Counted from the first letter of the stretch, positions 37,255-46,199 are shown. The stretch: DNA of 64,000 bases from Streptosporangium carneum (GCF_027922005.1 NZ_BSEV01000003.1:1-64000), one strand, 5' to 3'. Notes: a model not told the origin generated them from the sequence alone. Translations and numbers: made by a program.

Positions 37255-38430
37255 GTGACGGCAGTCGAATCCGAGCACGACGGAGTCCGTGGCATCGAGG
37301 CCGAAGCCGCCCCCACCCGTTTCGCCAGGGGCTGGCACTGTCTGGGGTTGTCCGAACGGTTCAAGGACGGCAAGCCCCACTCCATCAAGGCGTTCGGCCA
37401 GAAGCTTGTGGTCTTCCAGAGCGGCGACGGCAAGCTCAACGTGCTCGACGCCTACTGCAGGCACATGGGTGGCGACCTGTCGCAGGGAACCGTCAAGGGC
37501 GACGAGATCGCGTGCCCGTTCCACGACTGGCGCTGGGGCGGCGACGGCCGCTGCAAGCAGATCCCGTACTCCCGGCGTGTTCCGCTGCGCGCCCGCACCG
37601 CCGCGTGGACCACCCTGGACCAGGACGGCATGCTGTTCATCTGGAACGACCCCGAGGGCAACCCGCCCCCCGCCGACGTCACGATCCCCCGCATCGAGGG
37701 CGCCACCCGCGACGACTGGACCGACTGGGTCTGGAGCGAGATCACGGTCGACGCCAACTGCCGCGAGGTCGTCGACAACGTGGTGGACATGGCGCACTTC
37801 TTCTACGTCCACTTCTCGTTCCCGACGTTCTTCAAGAACGTCTTCGAGGGCCACGTCGCCACGCAGTACCAGAAGGGCAAGGGCCGCGAGGACGTCCGCC
37901 CGCCCGCCAAGGACGGCGAGCCGAAGATGCTCGGCAACACCTCCGTCGCGTCCTACCACGGTCCGTCGTTCATGATCGACGATCTGACCTACCACTATGA
38001 CGTGATGGACATCGACTCCGTCCTGATCAACTGCCACTACCCGATCGACGAGAACTCGTTCGTGCTGCAGTACGGCGTGATCGTGCAGCGCAGCGACAAG
38101 CTGCAGGGCGACGCCGCCGAGCAGACGGCCGCGAAGATGGCGGAGTTCATCGCCAAGGGCTTCGAGCAGGACGTGCAGATCTGGAAGAACAAGACGCGCA
38201 TCGACAACCCGCTGCTGTGCGAGGAGGACGGGCCCGTCTACCAGCTGCGGCGCTGGTACGAGCAGTTCTACGTGGACGTCGCCGACGTCAGGCCGGAGAT
38301 GGTCGAGCGCTTCGAGTACGAGCTGGACACCACCCGTCCGATCGAGGCGTGGAAGCGGGAGGTCGAGGACAACCTCGCCCGCGCCAAGGCCGTGGGCGGG
38401 GTGCCGAGCCTCGACGGCGGCGCGGCGTGA
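37255..38430 (+). CDS. kshA: 3-ketosteroid 9-alpha-hydroxylase oxygenase (KshA-like Rieske protein)
   Basis: The 391-residue oxygenase has a Rieske 2Fe-2S centre at Cys68, His70, Cys87 and His90 (YCRHMGG and CPFHDWRWGGDG). The mononuclear iron site has histidines 181 and 186 in DNVVDMAHFFYVHFSFP. This matches KshA, which hydroxylates C9 so that ring B opens once C1-C2 is desaturated. The GTG at 37255 has AAGGGA upstream; the open frame extends 594 bases further but is not Rieske-like. Its reductase KshB is not visible nearby. The stop overlaps the next gene. Confidence 0.88.
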   Translation: MTAVESEHDGVRGIEAEAAPTRFARGWHCLGLSERFKDGKPHSIKAFGQKLVVFQSGDGKLNVLDAYCRHMGGDLSQGTVKGDEIACPFHDWRWGGDGRCKQIPYSRRVPLRARTAAWTTLDQDGMLFIWNDPEGNPPPADVTIPRIEGATRDDWTDWVWSEITVDANCREVVDNVVDMAHFFYVHFSFPTFFKNVFEGHVATQYQKGKGREDVRPPAKDGEPKMLGNTSVASYHGPSFMIDDLTYHYDVMDIDSVLINCHYPIDENSFVLQYGVIVQRSDKLQGDAAEQTAAKMAEFIAKGFEQDVQIWKNKTRIDNPLLCEEDGPVYQLRRWYEQFYVDVADVRPEMVERFEYELDTTRPIEAWKREVEDNLARAKAVGGVPSLDGGAA

Positions 38431-38837
38431 CGGACGACCGCCACCAGATCATCGAGCAGCTCAACCGGCTCGCGGAGGCGCTCGACCAGCGGGACTGGGC
38501 GCAGATCGGCGACGTCTTCACCGCCGACGCGACCGCCTACCGCAGGCACGGCACGGAGGCGATCCTCGCCACCGTCCGGGATCACCTGGGCGGCTGCGGA
38601 CCCTCCCAGCACCTGCTGGGCAACCACCGCGTCGAGGTCGACGGCGACGCCGCCCGCTCCCTCACCTACGCCAGGGTCTACCACCGGGGCGCGGGCGAGC
38701 GTGAGGACGCCTTCTTCGAGTGCATCGGCGAGTACGACGACCACTGGGTCCGCGACGGCGGCGTCTGGAGGATCTCCTCGCGCGCCTTCACCATGAGCAT
38801 CCAGATCGGCGACTTCGGCGTGCTGCAACCGGGGTGA
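38427..38837 (+). CDS. SnoaL/NTF2-like small protein in the kshA operon
   Basis: The 136-residue product has the NTF2-like pattern: an N-terminal helix (IIEQLNRLAEALDQRDW), then FTADATAYRRHGTEAI and a C-terminal beta region with WVRDGGVWRISSRAFTM. SnoaL-like folds include ketosteroid isomerases and hydroxylases. The GTG start overlaps the kshA TGA (GTGA), so translation is coupled. A role on the 9-hydroxylated or isomerised steroid is plausible but unproven. Confidence 0.68.
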   Translation: MTDDRHQIIEQLNRLAEALDQRDWAQIGDVFTADATAYRRHGTEAILATVRDHLGGCGPSQHLLGNHRVEVDGDAARSLTYARVYHRGAGEREDAFFECIGEYDDHWVRDGGVWRISSRAFTMSIQIGDFGVLQPG

Positions 38838-38887
38838 CGCCCCCGCAGCACCTGCGGTTCCCGATCCGGACAACCCGAGGAGGACAG

Positions 38888-38953
38888 ATGCACCGAGCAG
38901 GAAGCCGGGAAGAGGCCCGCCCGCGGCGCCGTGACGGGAACCGGTCGCGGTGA
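38888..38953 (+). CDS. 21-codon ORF with strong ribosome site, coupled to the CxxC gene
   Basis: The ATG follows GAGGAGGAC, one of the strongest ribosome sites in the window. The product would be MHRAGSREEARPRRRDGNRSR, very basic. Its TGA (38951-38953) overlaps the GTG start (38950) of the next gene. It may be a translational leader that delivers ribosomes to that start, or a small peptide. No homologue is recognised. Confidence 0.45.
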   Translation: MHRAGSREEARPRRRDGNRSR

Positions 38954-39222
38954 CGGCGCGACAGGACAACCGGCTGACCGACGGGGCGCCGATGCTGCCG
39001 GTGCGCTGCCTGCAGTGCGGCGCGGGCGTGCAGGCGCGCAAGGCCAGCTGGCAGCAGACCAGCGTCCAGTGGAGCGTGGAGGCCGCCGGCGCCTGCCTGG
39101 AGCGGCGGGCCTCCGCCCCCCGTGGCGGCCCGAACGGCGAAGCCTTCCTCGCCTGTGAGGCGCTGCGGGAATCGATCAGGCAGGCGGCGTTGGACGGCAT
39201 GATCCCCGTGCCGGACAACTGA
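38950..39222 (+). CDS. small CxxC protein of unknown function
   Basis: The 90-residue product begins after a polar N-terminus with LPVRCLQCGAGVQARKASWQQTSVQW and has two further cysteines (GACLERR, FLACEAL). The CLQC pair suggests a zinc ribbon or iron site. I do not recognise the family. It follows kshA and the NTF2-like gene and precedes an SDR on the same strand, so a role in the hydroxylase system, such as electron transfer or assembly, is a guess from context. The GTG lacks its own ribosome site and depends on the preceding mini-ORF. Confidence 0.55.
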   Translation: MTARQDNRLTDGAPMLPVRCLQCGAGVQARKASWQQTSVQWSVEAAGACLERRASAPRGGPNGEAFLACEALRESIRQAALDGMIPVPDN

Positions 39223-39295
39223 CCGGCACAGCCGCACCGACCCGCACCATCAGACGCGTCGGAGGCATCCGACGCATCGGACGAAGAGAACATTC

Positions 39296-40087
39296 ATGAT
39301 CGACAAGAACGTGTACGGCCCGTGGGCGGTGATCGCGGGCGGCTCCGAGGGAGTCGGCGCGTCGTTCGCCGACCAGCTCGCCGACGCCGGGGTCAACCTG
39401 GTGCTCGTCGCCCGCAAGCCGGGCCCGCTCGAGGAGACCGCGGAGCGGATCAGGGCGAAGGGCGTCGAGGTGCGCACCATCGAGCTCGACCTGCTCGACC
39501 CCGGCGCGCTCAAGGGCATCCGCTCGGTGACCGACGGGCTCGAGGTGGGCCTGCTGATCTTCAACGCGGGAGCCAACAGCTACGGCAACGAGTTCGTGAC
39601 CGCCGACCTGGACCGGGTGCGGGGGGTCATCGACCTCAACATCACCGCCCAGCTCGCGCTGTCGCACCACTTCGGCGCGCTGATGAAGGAGCGCGGCCGA
39701 GGCGGGATCATGCTGGTCGGCTCGCTCGCGGGCTACATGGGCCAGGCGCACATGAGCATCTACGCCGCCGCCAAGGCGTTCAGCCGGGTCTTCGCCGAGG
39801 GCCTGTGGCTGGAGCTGCGTGAGTACGGCGTGCACGTGCTCGAACTGGTCCTCGGCGTCACCCGCACCCCGGCCATGGAGCGGGCGGGCCTGCGGATGGA
39901 CCTGCCGGGACTCAACGTCGCCGAGCCCGACGACGTGGCCCGCGAAGGGCTTGAGCACCTCGCGGACGGCCCGGTCTGGGTCGCGGGCGGCAACCAGCCG
40001 ACCGCCGAGAAGCGCAGCGGCTTCCCCCGCGACGAGCTGGTCAGCGGCGCCCACGAGGCGACGAAACGCCTGCTCGGCCGGACCTGA
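39296..40087 (+). CDS. short-chain dehydrogenase/reductase
   Basis: The 263-residue SDR has a variant cofactor loop, IAGGSEGVGASFA, then LVARKPGPLEETAERI, FNAGANSYG, the catalytic Ser in VGSLAGYMG and YAAAKAF. It ends in a basic region rather than the usual V-D-G-G phrase. It is the last gene of the kshA strand and of the steroid island. Short direct repeats (GACGCGTCGGA and GACGCATCGGA) lie just upstream, at 39253-39281. Confidence 0.7.
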   Translation: MIDKNVYGPWAVIAGGSEGVGASFADQLADAGVNLVLVARKPGPLEETAERIRAKGVEVRTIELDLLDPGALKGIRSVTDGLEVGLLIFNAGANSYGNEFVTADLDRVRGVIDLNITAQLALSHHFGALMKERGRGGIMLVGSLAGYMGQAHMSIYAAAKAFSRVFAEGLWLELREYGVHVLELVLGVTRTPAMERAGLRMDLPGLNVAEPDDVAREGLEHLADGPVWVAGGNQPTAEKRSGFPRDELVSGAHEATKRLLGRT

Positions 40088-40461
40088 GCCATCCCCCTCT
40101 CAGGAAGACCCTCGGAAAGCCCAGGCGGAGGAGACGGGAAGCCCTCCTCCGTCTCGGCAACAGCGCCGGCCTCAGGCGAAAGATCTCAACGCTCCTGAGA
40201 CGCCGGAGTTGCCACGCAGCATGATCAGACGAGTGTGAGGCGAGCCGGTACGCACCACATCGACCTGGTGAAGTCCGTCCGTGGCTTCCCGTGAATTTTT
40301 TGCCCGCCCCACCGACGCTGCCGGCGCCTTCTCTGCGACCTTCGCAGAACCGACGAGCGAACTGAGCAGTGACCTCGGCATGGGCCAGGACATGGGCCGA
40401 CAGCCGGGCCGCACGAGGCGGCGCGCCGAACGGCCCGGACTCGCGTCATAGACTCACCGCC
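40088..40461. other. intergenic boundary between steroid island and glycopeptide cluster
   Basis: The gap separates the convergent SDR and LuxR genes. A hairpin, CGGAGGA (40126-40132) with TCCTCCG (40145-40151), is a possible terminator. The remainder holds only short ORFs with no recognisable protein, and no insertion-sequence ends or tRNA were seen. Confidence 0.5.
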
Positions 40462-43047
40462 TCACGCCGTGCGGCTGGCTGTGGTCGTCGCCTCCTCCGC
40501 GATGTCGGCGGCGAAGAGGTCGCTCAGGTCACCGCGAGTCTGTATGTTCAGCTTCCGGTAGATCCTGGTGAGGTGCTGTTCGACTGTGCTCCGCGTGATG
40601 TAGAGCACCTTGGCGATCTCACGATTCGTGTGCCCGCGGGCGGCGAGGACAGCGACTCGCCGTTCGGCGCCGCTCAACGGTGCGGCCTCAGCATGATCGT
40701 GCTCAGCGGCGAGCCTCCTCATCAAGGGCTTCGCGTTGCATTCGCGGGCCAACTCCTGTGCCCGGACCCAGTAGGCCCGGGCCTCGTGCTTGCCGCCCTT
40801 CAGCTGGTAGCTCCCGGCGAGATCGGAGAGAGCAAGGGCCAGCTCGTAGCGATCCTGGGCGGTCTCGAGCGCGTCCACGGACTCCATCAGCAACCGCTGG
40901 CGCTGACAGGGCTTGCTCAGCTGAGCGAGCAGACGGAGGGCGATCCCGTACGTTCGCAGGTCACCGGGGGCGGTGTTGACGATCTGGGCCGTGACCAGAT
41001 CGGCCGCCCTGCGACGCCAGCCCAGTTGCAGACACGCTCGTGCCGCGCCGAGGCGCCAAGGGAAGACGTAGGACAGGCTGCATCCCCATCGCTGGATCGC
41101 CTGCCCGCACGCCTGGAAGCCGGCGAAAGCGGCGCGAGGCTGATCCGTGACCAGGTGGTAATGCGCCCTCGCAAGCTCGTAGCCGATCCCGAAGGCGGTC
41201 TCCGCCGTCTCGCGGGGCATCGGCACTTCCAAGGTCGCCTTCGCGTCATCGAGGTGGCCCATCGCGGTCTGGGCATGGAGCAGAGTGCTGAGTGGCGCAC
41301 CGATCGCGACGCCCCAGCCGCTTGGCTGCAGGATGGTCAGCGCCTCCTGCGCATGCGCCTCGGCCCCCGCGAGGTCGCCCTTGCGCCACGCCGCCTCTGC
41401 CCGGATGGCGGAGATGATCGCCCTCCAGGTGGGCGCCTTCGTCACCCTCGGCTCCTTGAGGAGCGTCTCGCAGGAGGCCGCCACGTCCAGCACTCCCCCT
41501 GACAGCAGAGCCATCAGGGCCGAGATGGTCCTGTCCATCGCTTCGTCCGTCGGCTCCGCTTGATGCAGAATGCGTCGCGCGTCCTCGATCGTGTGGCCCA
41601 TCGAGCCGCGGGCGGAGCAGGGTAATCTGTCGAGAAGTGCCGGGTGGACATGGCACATCCCGATCAAGGATGCGTCGGCGTCCCTGTCGGCGACGGTCGA
41701 CCTCAGCCGGTCGATCAGCTCCCCCGCGTCCGCGAACCGGCCGTACCAGAGGAACTGGCGGAACAGCTCCACCCCGTGAGAGCCACGTAACGCGCCCGAG
41801 CGCGCGGCGTCGAGCAGATCGGGCAGGTGACGTGCCGCCACGGCCGGGTCGACGCGCCACTCCGCCGCGGCGAGCATCACCTTCACGTCCAGCCGGCCGG
41901 GTTTTCCCCAGCCGGACGCCAGGGCGAGCCGCAAGCACTTCATGACAGCGACGAAATCACCCTCGCGGAACGCCTGCCTTCCCGCGTCGACGAGGACGTC
42001 GTAAGCCCACTCCTCACCCGACCAGCCCGCCTCCAGCAAGTGCGTGGCCACGGCCGCCAAGGGGCCTCCCCGCCGATAGACGATCTCCGCGGCCCGCCGG
42101 AGGATGTCCATCCTGCCGTACGAGGTCATGCGCCCGAGTACGGCCAGGCGCCCCGACTCATGGCGGAAGCGCCCCCCGGCCAGGAGCCCGGCGCGCGCCA
42201 GCATCCCCATCGATCGCATCGCGGCAGGAGGAGCGATGCCCACGAGTTCGTCCACCGCGTCCGGCGTGGCGTGCTCGCCGAGGACGGCCACCGCCTCCGC
42301 GACGCGGACGGCCTCCGGCTCGAAGCCGTGAACGCAGGTGGCCACCGCGCTCATGAAGGAGTCGCCGACCACGAGTCCGGGCGCGCCGGCTTCCTGATCC
42401 TCGATCAGCGCCCGGACCAGCAGCGGGCTGCCGCCGCTGAAGCGGTAGAGGTCGTCGGCGATCTGGTCGGCCGTCTCCGCCCCGAGATGCTCGGCGGCGA
42501 ACCGCCTGACCGCCGGACGGGGCAGGAGCGGCAGCTCAACCAGCTGAACGCCGGGCAGTCGCAGCAAGGTCCCGGCGACATCGAGGAGCCGGGCCGGCGG
42601 CCGGTCCAGGCAGATCGTGACGGCGATCATCATCCTGGTGTTCGCCAGCTGGGGCGCCATGGCCAGGATGGCCAGCAAGGACGGATCATCGGCGAGATCC
42701 ACGTCGTCGATCGCCAGGAGGACCGGGTTCGCCTCGGCCATCTGGAACAGGGAGACACAGACCTCCTCGACCGCGTCGCCGTCTCTGTGAGCGGTCAGCC
42801 GCTCCGCTGCCCCCCGGCCCAGGATCTGGTCGGCGACTCCCCAATCCAGCGATCGCTCCGCCGGCGTGCATCTGGCTCTGACCAGCCGGCCCCCCGCCGC
42901 GATGGACCGCATGCCCAACTCGTGGAGGACGGCGGTCTTGCCGCCGACCACAGGCCCCGTGATGACGGCCATTCCACCGCGGCCGGCCGCAGTGGAATCG
43001 AGCAACTCAGTCAGACTCTTTAGTTCACGATCTCGCCCGAACAGCAC
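40462..43047 (-). CDS. LuxR-family (LAL) pathway regulator, Dbv3-like
   Basis: The 861-residue regulator has an N-terminal ATPase with P-loop GPVVGGKT (residues 31-38) and Walker B VLLAIDDVD, a long helical repeat middle, and a C-terminal LuxR helix-turn-helix at about 791-840 (LSGAERRVAVLAARGHTNREIA). This size and layout are those of LAL regulators. Its position beside a StrR-type gene at the edge of a glycopeptide cluster matches recalled dbv3 of A40926. The start is a GTG. It likely activates part of the cluster. Confidence 0.82.
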   Translation of the reverse strand: MLFGRDRELKSLTELLDSTAAGRGGMAVITGPVVGGKTAVLHELGMRSIAAGGRLVRARCTPAERSLDWGVADQILGRGAAERLTAHRDGDAVEEVCVSLFQMAEANPVLLAIDDVDLADDPSLLAILAMAPQLANTRMMIAVTICLDRPPARLLDVAGTLLRLPGVQLVELPLLPRPAVRRFAAEHLGAETADQIADDLYRFSGGSPLLVRALIEDQEAGAPGLVVGDSFMSAVATCVHGFEPEAVRVAEAVAVLGEHATPDAVDELVGIAPPAAMRSMGMLARAGLLAGGRFRHESGRLAVLGRMTSYGRMDILRRAAEIVYRRGGPLAAVATHLLEAGWSGEEWAYDVLVDAGRQAFREGDFVAVMKCLRLALASGWGKPGRLDVKVMLAAAEWRVDPAVAARHLPDLLDAARSGALRGSHGVELFRQFLWYGRFADAGELIDRLRSTVADRDADASLIGMCHVHPALLDRLPCSARGSMGHTIEDARRILHQAEPTDEAMDRTISALMALLSGGVLDVAASCETLLKEPRVTKAPTWRAIISAIRAEAAWRKGDLAGAEAHAQEALTILQPSGWGVAIGAPLSTLLHAQTAMGHLDDAKATLEVPMPRETAETAFGIGYELARAHYHLVTDQPRAAFAGFQACGQAIQRWGCSLSYVFPWRLGAARACLQLGWRRRAADLVTAQIVNTAPGDLRTYGIALRLLAQLSKPCQRQRLLMESVDALETAQDRYELALALSDLAGSYQLKGGKHEARAYWVRAQELARECNAKPLMRRLAAEHDHAEAAPLSGAERRVAVLAARGHTNREIAKVLYITRSTVEQHLTRIYRKLNIQTRGDLSDLFAADIAEEATTTASRTA

Positions 43048-43150
43048 TCTTGCTCGTCCCCCAAGCGGTTCGTCAACGCAGTTTGCCGTGTGCCTTATCC
43101 GGTCTTATCTCGTTGCTCTCCATATGGCCCCCCGGTCAATTCGCCCGCGA

Positions 43151-44116
43151 TCACCCGGCGGCCAGATCGGTCGCGCGCCCCTCCAGGCGATCCGCGAAAG
43201 CCGCCCAGATCTGGGCATGGTCCCTGGCGCATCTAGCAACAACGGCGTCCCAATGCGGCGGAACTCCGCGCAAGATCCTTTCCCATTCCTGACCGTCGAT
43301 TGAGTGCAAGGATAACATTCGCAACAGGATTCGGCCGGTTTCGGTCAGACGCAGCGCGGGATCGGCCTTGAGCCGTTCCAGCACGGCCTGGCGATCCCGG
43401 CCCCCGGCGTGGCCGAAGTCCTGTTCCGGCCGGCGCAGTGACTCCGGCTTGGTCCGTAACCTCCTGCTTCCGTCCGGGATCGGGCTCTCACCCTGCTCCA
43501 GCCGGCCTCTCACATCCCTGACCGTCTCCGGAGAAATGCCGACCTGTTTGGCGACCTGGCGGAGCGAAAGGTCCGGATGGCTGCGGATGAGCTCGGCGGC
43601 GAGTCTCCTCCCCTCCGAACTGTCGACCGGACGGATGCGCCCGTCCCGCCCGATCCTGGCCTCGTCCCCGTCCTGTCCTCTGCGTTTACGCAGGTCGGCC
43701 ACCGTACTGGCGGATATGCCGGTCGCCGAGGCCACCCGCCGATCCGACCATTGCGGATGTGTCCCGATGATCCGGACGGCCGCACGCTTGCGGTCGGCCA
43801 GTGAGAGCGGCAGCCCATGCCGCACGTTCGCCTCGACGGCCAGCACGAAGGCGTCGGATTCGGTGCCGTCGATCAGCCTTACCGCGATTTTCGTCTCGCC
43901 CCTGACTCGCGCCACTTTCAATCGGTGCAGGCCATCGATCACCCGCATCGTTGGTCGGTGAACGAGAATGGGCGGAAGCTCCCCTTGCGCCGACAACAGG
44001 GTCTCGACATGCTCTGGGTCCTCACCTGAGGTTCGTGGTGAGTACACAGAAGACAGCCGGGACAACTCGATTTCGACGACAGGGAGAGCGACTATGTCGA
44101 CTCCCGTCGGGTCCAC
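43151..44116 (-). CDS. StrR-type pathway-specific activator (Bbr/Dbv4/Tei15*-like)
   Basis: The 321-residue regulator has an N-terminal ParB-like region (VIDGLHRLKVARVRG) and helix-turn-helix segments near residues 120-145 (SDRRVASATGISASTVADLRKRR) and 185-208 (SLRQVAKQVGISPETVRDV). This is the StrR family, which activates glycopeptide operons by binding GTCCAR-N17-YTGGAC. A perfect site of that form is found at 56491-56519. The GTG start has GGAGG seven bases upstream. It lies 103 bases upstream of the LuxR gene on the same strand. Confidence 0.87.
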   Translation of the reverse strand: MDPTGVDIVALPVVEIELSRLSSVYSPRTSGEDPEHVETLLSAQGELPPILVHRPTMRVIDGLHRLKVARVRGETKIAVRLIDGTESDAFVLAVEANVRHGLPLSLADRKRAAVRIIGTHPQWSDRRVASATGISASTVADLRKRRGQDGDEARIGRDGRIRPVDSSEGRRLAAELIRSHPDLSLRQVAKQVGISPETVRDVRGRLEQGESPIPDGSRRLRTKPESLRRPEQDFGHAGGRDRQAVLERLKADPALRLTETGRILLRMLSLHSIDGQEWERILRGVPPHWDAVVARCARDHAQIWAAFADRLEGRATDLAAG

Positions 44117-44623
44117 CTAGCCTCCGATTCGATTAGCGTCATATCGGATTCGGGGGCGTTCAGAAATCAACCCAGCCGCGTACGTCTTGCGCACTTTCGA
44201 CGATCCCCCGTCGCACCTGCAGCGTCTGGTCCTGGGCAAGCACGGACTTTCCAGCGAGAGCCACATAGGCCCATCGGCCAAGTCCACTGTCGAGAGAATG
44301 CAACGCATCCTCTGTTCTTCGGCAACTCCACGCGGCATAGAAATGGACGCTGTCGCCGCGAATCCGTAGCCGTGTACCTCATCGAATTGCGAAACGCTTC
44401 CCGTTAGCATTCCGATCACTCCGACTTTCGGTTTAGGCCTTCCTCCGGAAGGTTAAAGGAGCTCTACACGTCGTACCACCCCCTATCCTGGACATCGACC
44501 CCCCTAGTTTCGGATAAGCGCGACCCGAGGACGGCAGCTCAGTCGCGGATCCGGGAGTATCCCCATGATGGCTCGGCGCAAAATCGAGCGGTCACCGGCG
44601 CGTCAATTCATGTTTATTGGTCT

Positions 44624-44650
44624 GCCCTGCCGCCGCGGGCCCGGCAGGGC
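44624..44650 (-). terminator. hairpin downstream of the 44661-44879 remnant
   Basis: GCCCTGCC (44624-44631) pairs perfectly with GGCAGGGC (44643-44650). It lies just after the minus-strand ORF that ends at 44661 and fits a terminator for that vanished gene. Confidence 0.5.
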
Positions 44651-44660
44651 TCCGGCGTTC

Positions 44661-44879
44661 TCACGGTTTCGTGCGTGACGCCGGTTCCCAGGCGAGGTGA
44701 TCCCGGTCAAGAGGCCGGTAGCCGGCCGTGACCATGCTGGTCCGCCCAAGGAGTTCCGGCAGGCCGACGGTGAGGTGCCGCCGGATGGCCGGGTCCCGGC
44801 ACAACGCACGCCGGTTCCTCCTGGCGATCCGGAGGAGCGGGCGCGCCTTCGCCCCGCATGCGGGCGGCTGTCCTTTCAA
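44661..44879 (-). pseudogene. possible C-terminal gene remnant
   Basis: A minus-strand frame of up to 72 codons with GC-rich third positions reads through LLRIARRNRRALCRDPAIRRHL and GYRPLDRDHLAWEP, then stops just before a hairpin. There is no good start: only TTG, with open frame continuing upstream without homology. This looks like the tail of a gene that lost its front. I cannot name the family. Confidence 0.3.
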
Positions 44880-45062
44880 AGGACATACGTGAATCCAGAA
44901 AGAAGCCCGGCTCCCCTGACCTGCCGAGTAAGGGAATAGATTGGCGCATCAATGGCGCCGGCGGGCCACGGAAGTCGCTCGGCGATCCGTCATGTCGAAA
45001 TGGCGCGGTGCCCAGGCTCCGCCGATGGACACCGCCCAGTGCGCGGGCATAAGAAAGTAGCC

Positions 45063-46154
45063 GTGACCCTGGAGAAGACGCTCATCGTCGGCACGGGTCT
45101 GATCGGCACCTCGGCCGCGCTCGCCCTTCGCGAGAAGGGGGTGGCGGTCTACCTCTCCGACGTCGACGCACATGCCGTACGGACGGCGCGAGCGCTCGGC
45201 GCGGGCCAGGAGTGGACCGGTCAGAGCGTGGACCTGGCGTTGATCGCCGTGCCCCCGCCCATCGTGGGGCAGCAACTGGCCGATCTGCAGAAGCGGGAGG
45301 CCGCGCGGGCGTACACCGATGTGACCAGCGTCAAAGTTGGTCCGATCGCCGACGCGGAGCGGCTCGGCTGCGACCTGACCTCCTATGTCCCTGGACACCC
45401 GCTCGCCGGCCGGGAGCGGTCCGGCCCGGCCGCCGCACGCGCCGATCTGTTCCTCGGGCGCCCCTGGGCGCTCTGCCCCCACCCCGAGACCGGCGCGGAT
45501 GCCGTACGGCTGGCCAGGGAGCTGGTCTCGATGTGCGGCGCGGAGGCCGTCACCGTGAGCGCGGGCGAGCACGACGCGGCGGTGGCGCTGGTGTCGCACG
45601 CCCCGCACGTGGCCGCGTCCGCGGTGGCGGCGTGCCTGAAGGACGGCGACGACGTCGCACTGGGGCTGGCGGGACAGGGGCTGCGCGATGTGACGCGCAT
45701 CGCCGCAGGGGATCCCCGGCTGTGGCGGACGATCCTTTCCCGGAACGCCCTGCCGGTGGCCGGGGTGCTGGAGCGGATCGCGGCCGATCTCGCCGCGGCG
45801 GCCTCGGCGCTGCGGTCCGGCGATCTCGATGACGTGACGGATCTGCTGCGGCGTGGCGTGGACGGCCACGGCCGGATCCCCGACAAGCACGGCGGCCCGG
45901 CGCGCGAATATACGGTGATCCAGGTGGTCCTGCAGGACCGGCCGGGAGAGCTGGCAAGGCTCTTCAACGCGGCGGGTCTCGCGGACGTCAACATCGAGGA
46001 CGTCCGCCTGGAGCACTCGGCCGGCCTGCCGGTCGGTGTGGTCGAGGTCTCCGTGCGTCCGGAGGACACCGGCCGGCTCGCCAAGGCACTCCGTTTCCAC
46101 GGCTGGCACGTCCCTCCGGTGCCCGGCGGGAACTCGGGGGTCGACCAGGCGTGA
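45063..46154 (+). CDS. prephenate dehydrogenase with ACT domain (Dbv5-like)
   Basis: The 363-residue product has the Rossmann start LIVGTGLIGTSAALALREKG, the DVTSVKVGP and PGHPLAGRERSG motifs of TyrA-type prephenate dehydrogenases, and a C-terminal ACT domain (VIQVVLQDRPGELARLFNAAG). Glycopeptide clusters carry this gene to supply 4-hydroxyphenylpyruvate for tyrosine and hydroxyphenylglycine. I prefer the GTG at 45063 (VTLEKTLIVG); an in-frame ATG at 44952 adds 37 unrelated residues. The vanR-like gene follows at once, so they are co-transcribed. Confidence 0.86.
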   Translation: MTLEKTLIVGTGLIGTSAALALREKGVAVYLSDVDAHAVRTARALGAGQEWTGQSVDLALIAVPPPIVGQQLADLQKREAARAYTDVTSVKVGPIADAERLGCDLTSYVPGHPLAGRERSGPAAARADLFLGRPWALCPHPETGADAVRLARELVSMCGAEAVTVSAGEHDAAVALVSHAPHVAASAVAACLKDGDDVALGLAGQGLRDVTRIAAGDPRLWRTILSRNALPVAGVLERIAADLAAAASALRSGDLDDVTDLLRRGVDGHGRIPDKHGGPAREYTVIQVVLQDRPGELARLFNAAGLADVNIEDVRLEHSAGLPVGVVEVSVRPEDTGRLAKALRFHGWHVPPVPGGNSGVDQA

Positions 46155-46199
46155 GATATGGTGTCAGGACTGAGATCCCCCGATCGAGACGGCGGCACG

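Larger units (their letters stand above)
44117..45062. other. large divergent regulatory region, StrR to prephenate dehydrogenase
   Basis: This gap of about 0.95 kb between divergent genes is unusually long for the cluster. It is locally AT-richer near 44117-44180 and 44400-44520. It holds a hairpin CCTTCC-TCC-GGAAGG (44438-44452), direct repeats CCCCCTA around 44480 and 44500, and a possible gene remnant (44661-44879) with its own hairpin. I found no GTCCAR-N17-YTGGAC site in it. Confidence 0.5.

Noticed and set aside
40172-40449. Minus-strand ORFs in the border gap as a transposase remnant
   Set aside because: No transposase motif or terminal inverted repeats could be found in any frame.
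44270-44310. GTCCA in the StrR-Pdh gap as a StrR box
   Set aside because: There is no YTGGAC at the required 17-base spacing on either side.
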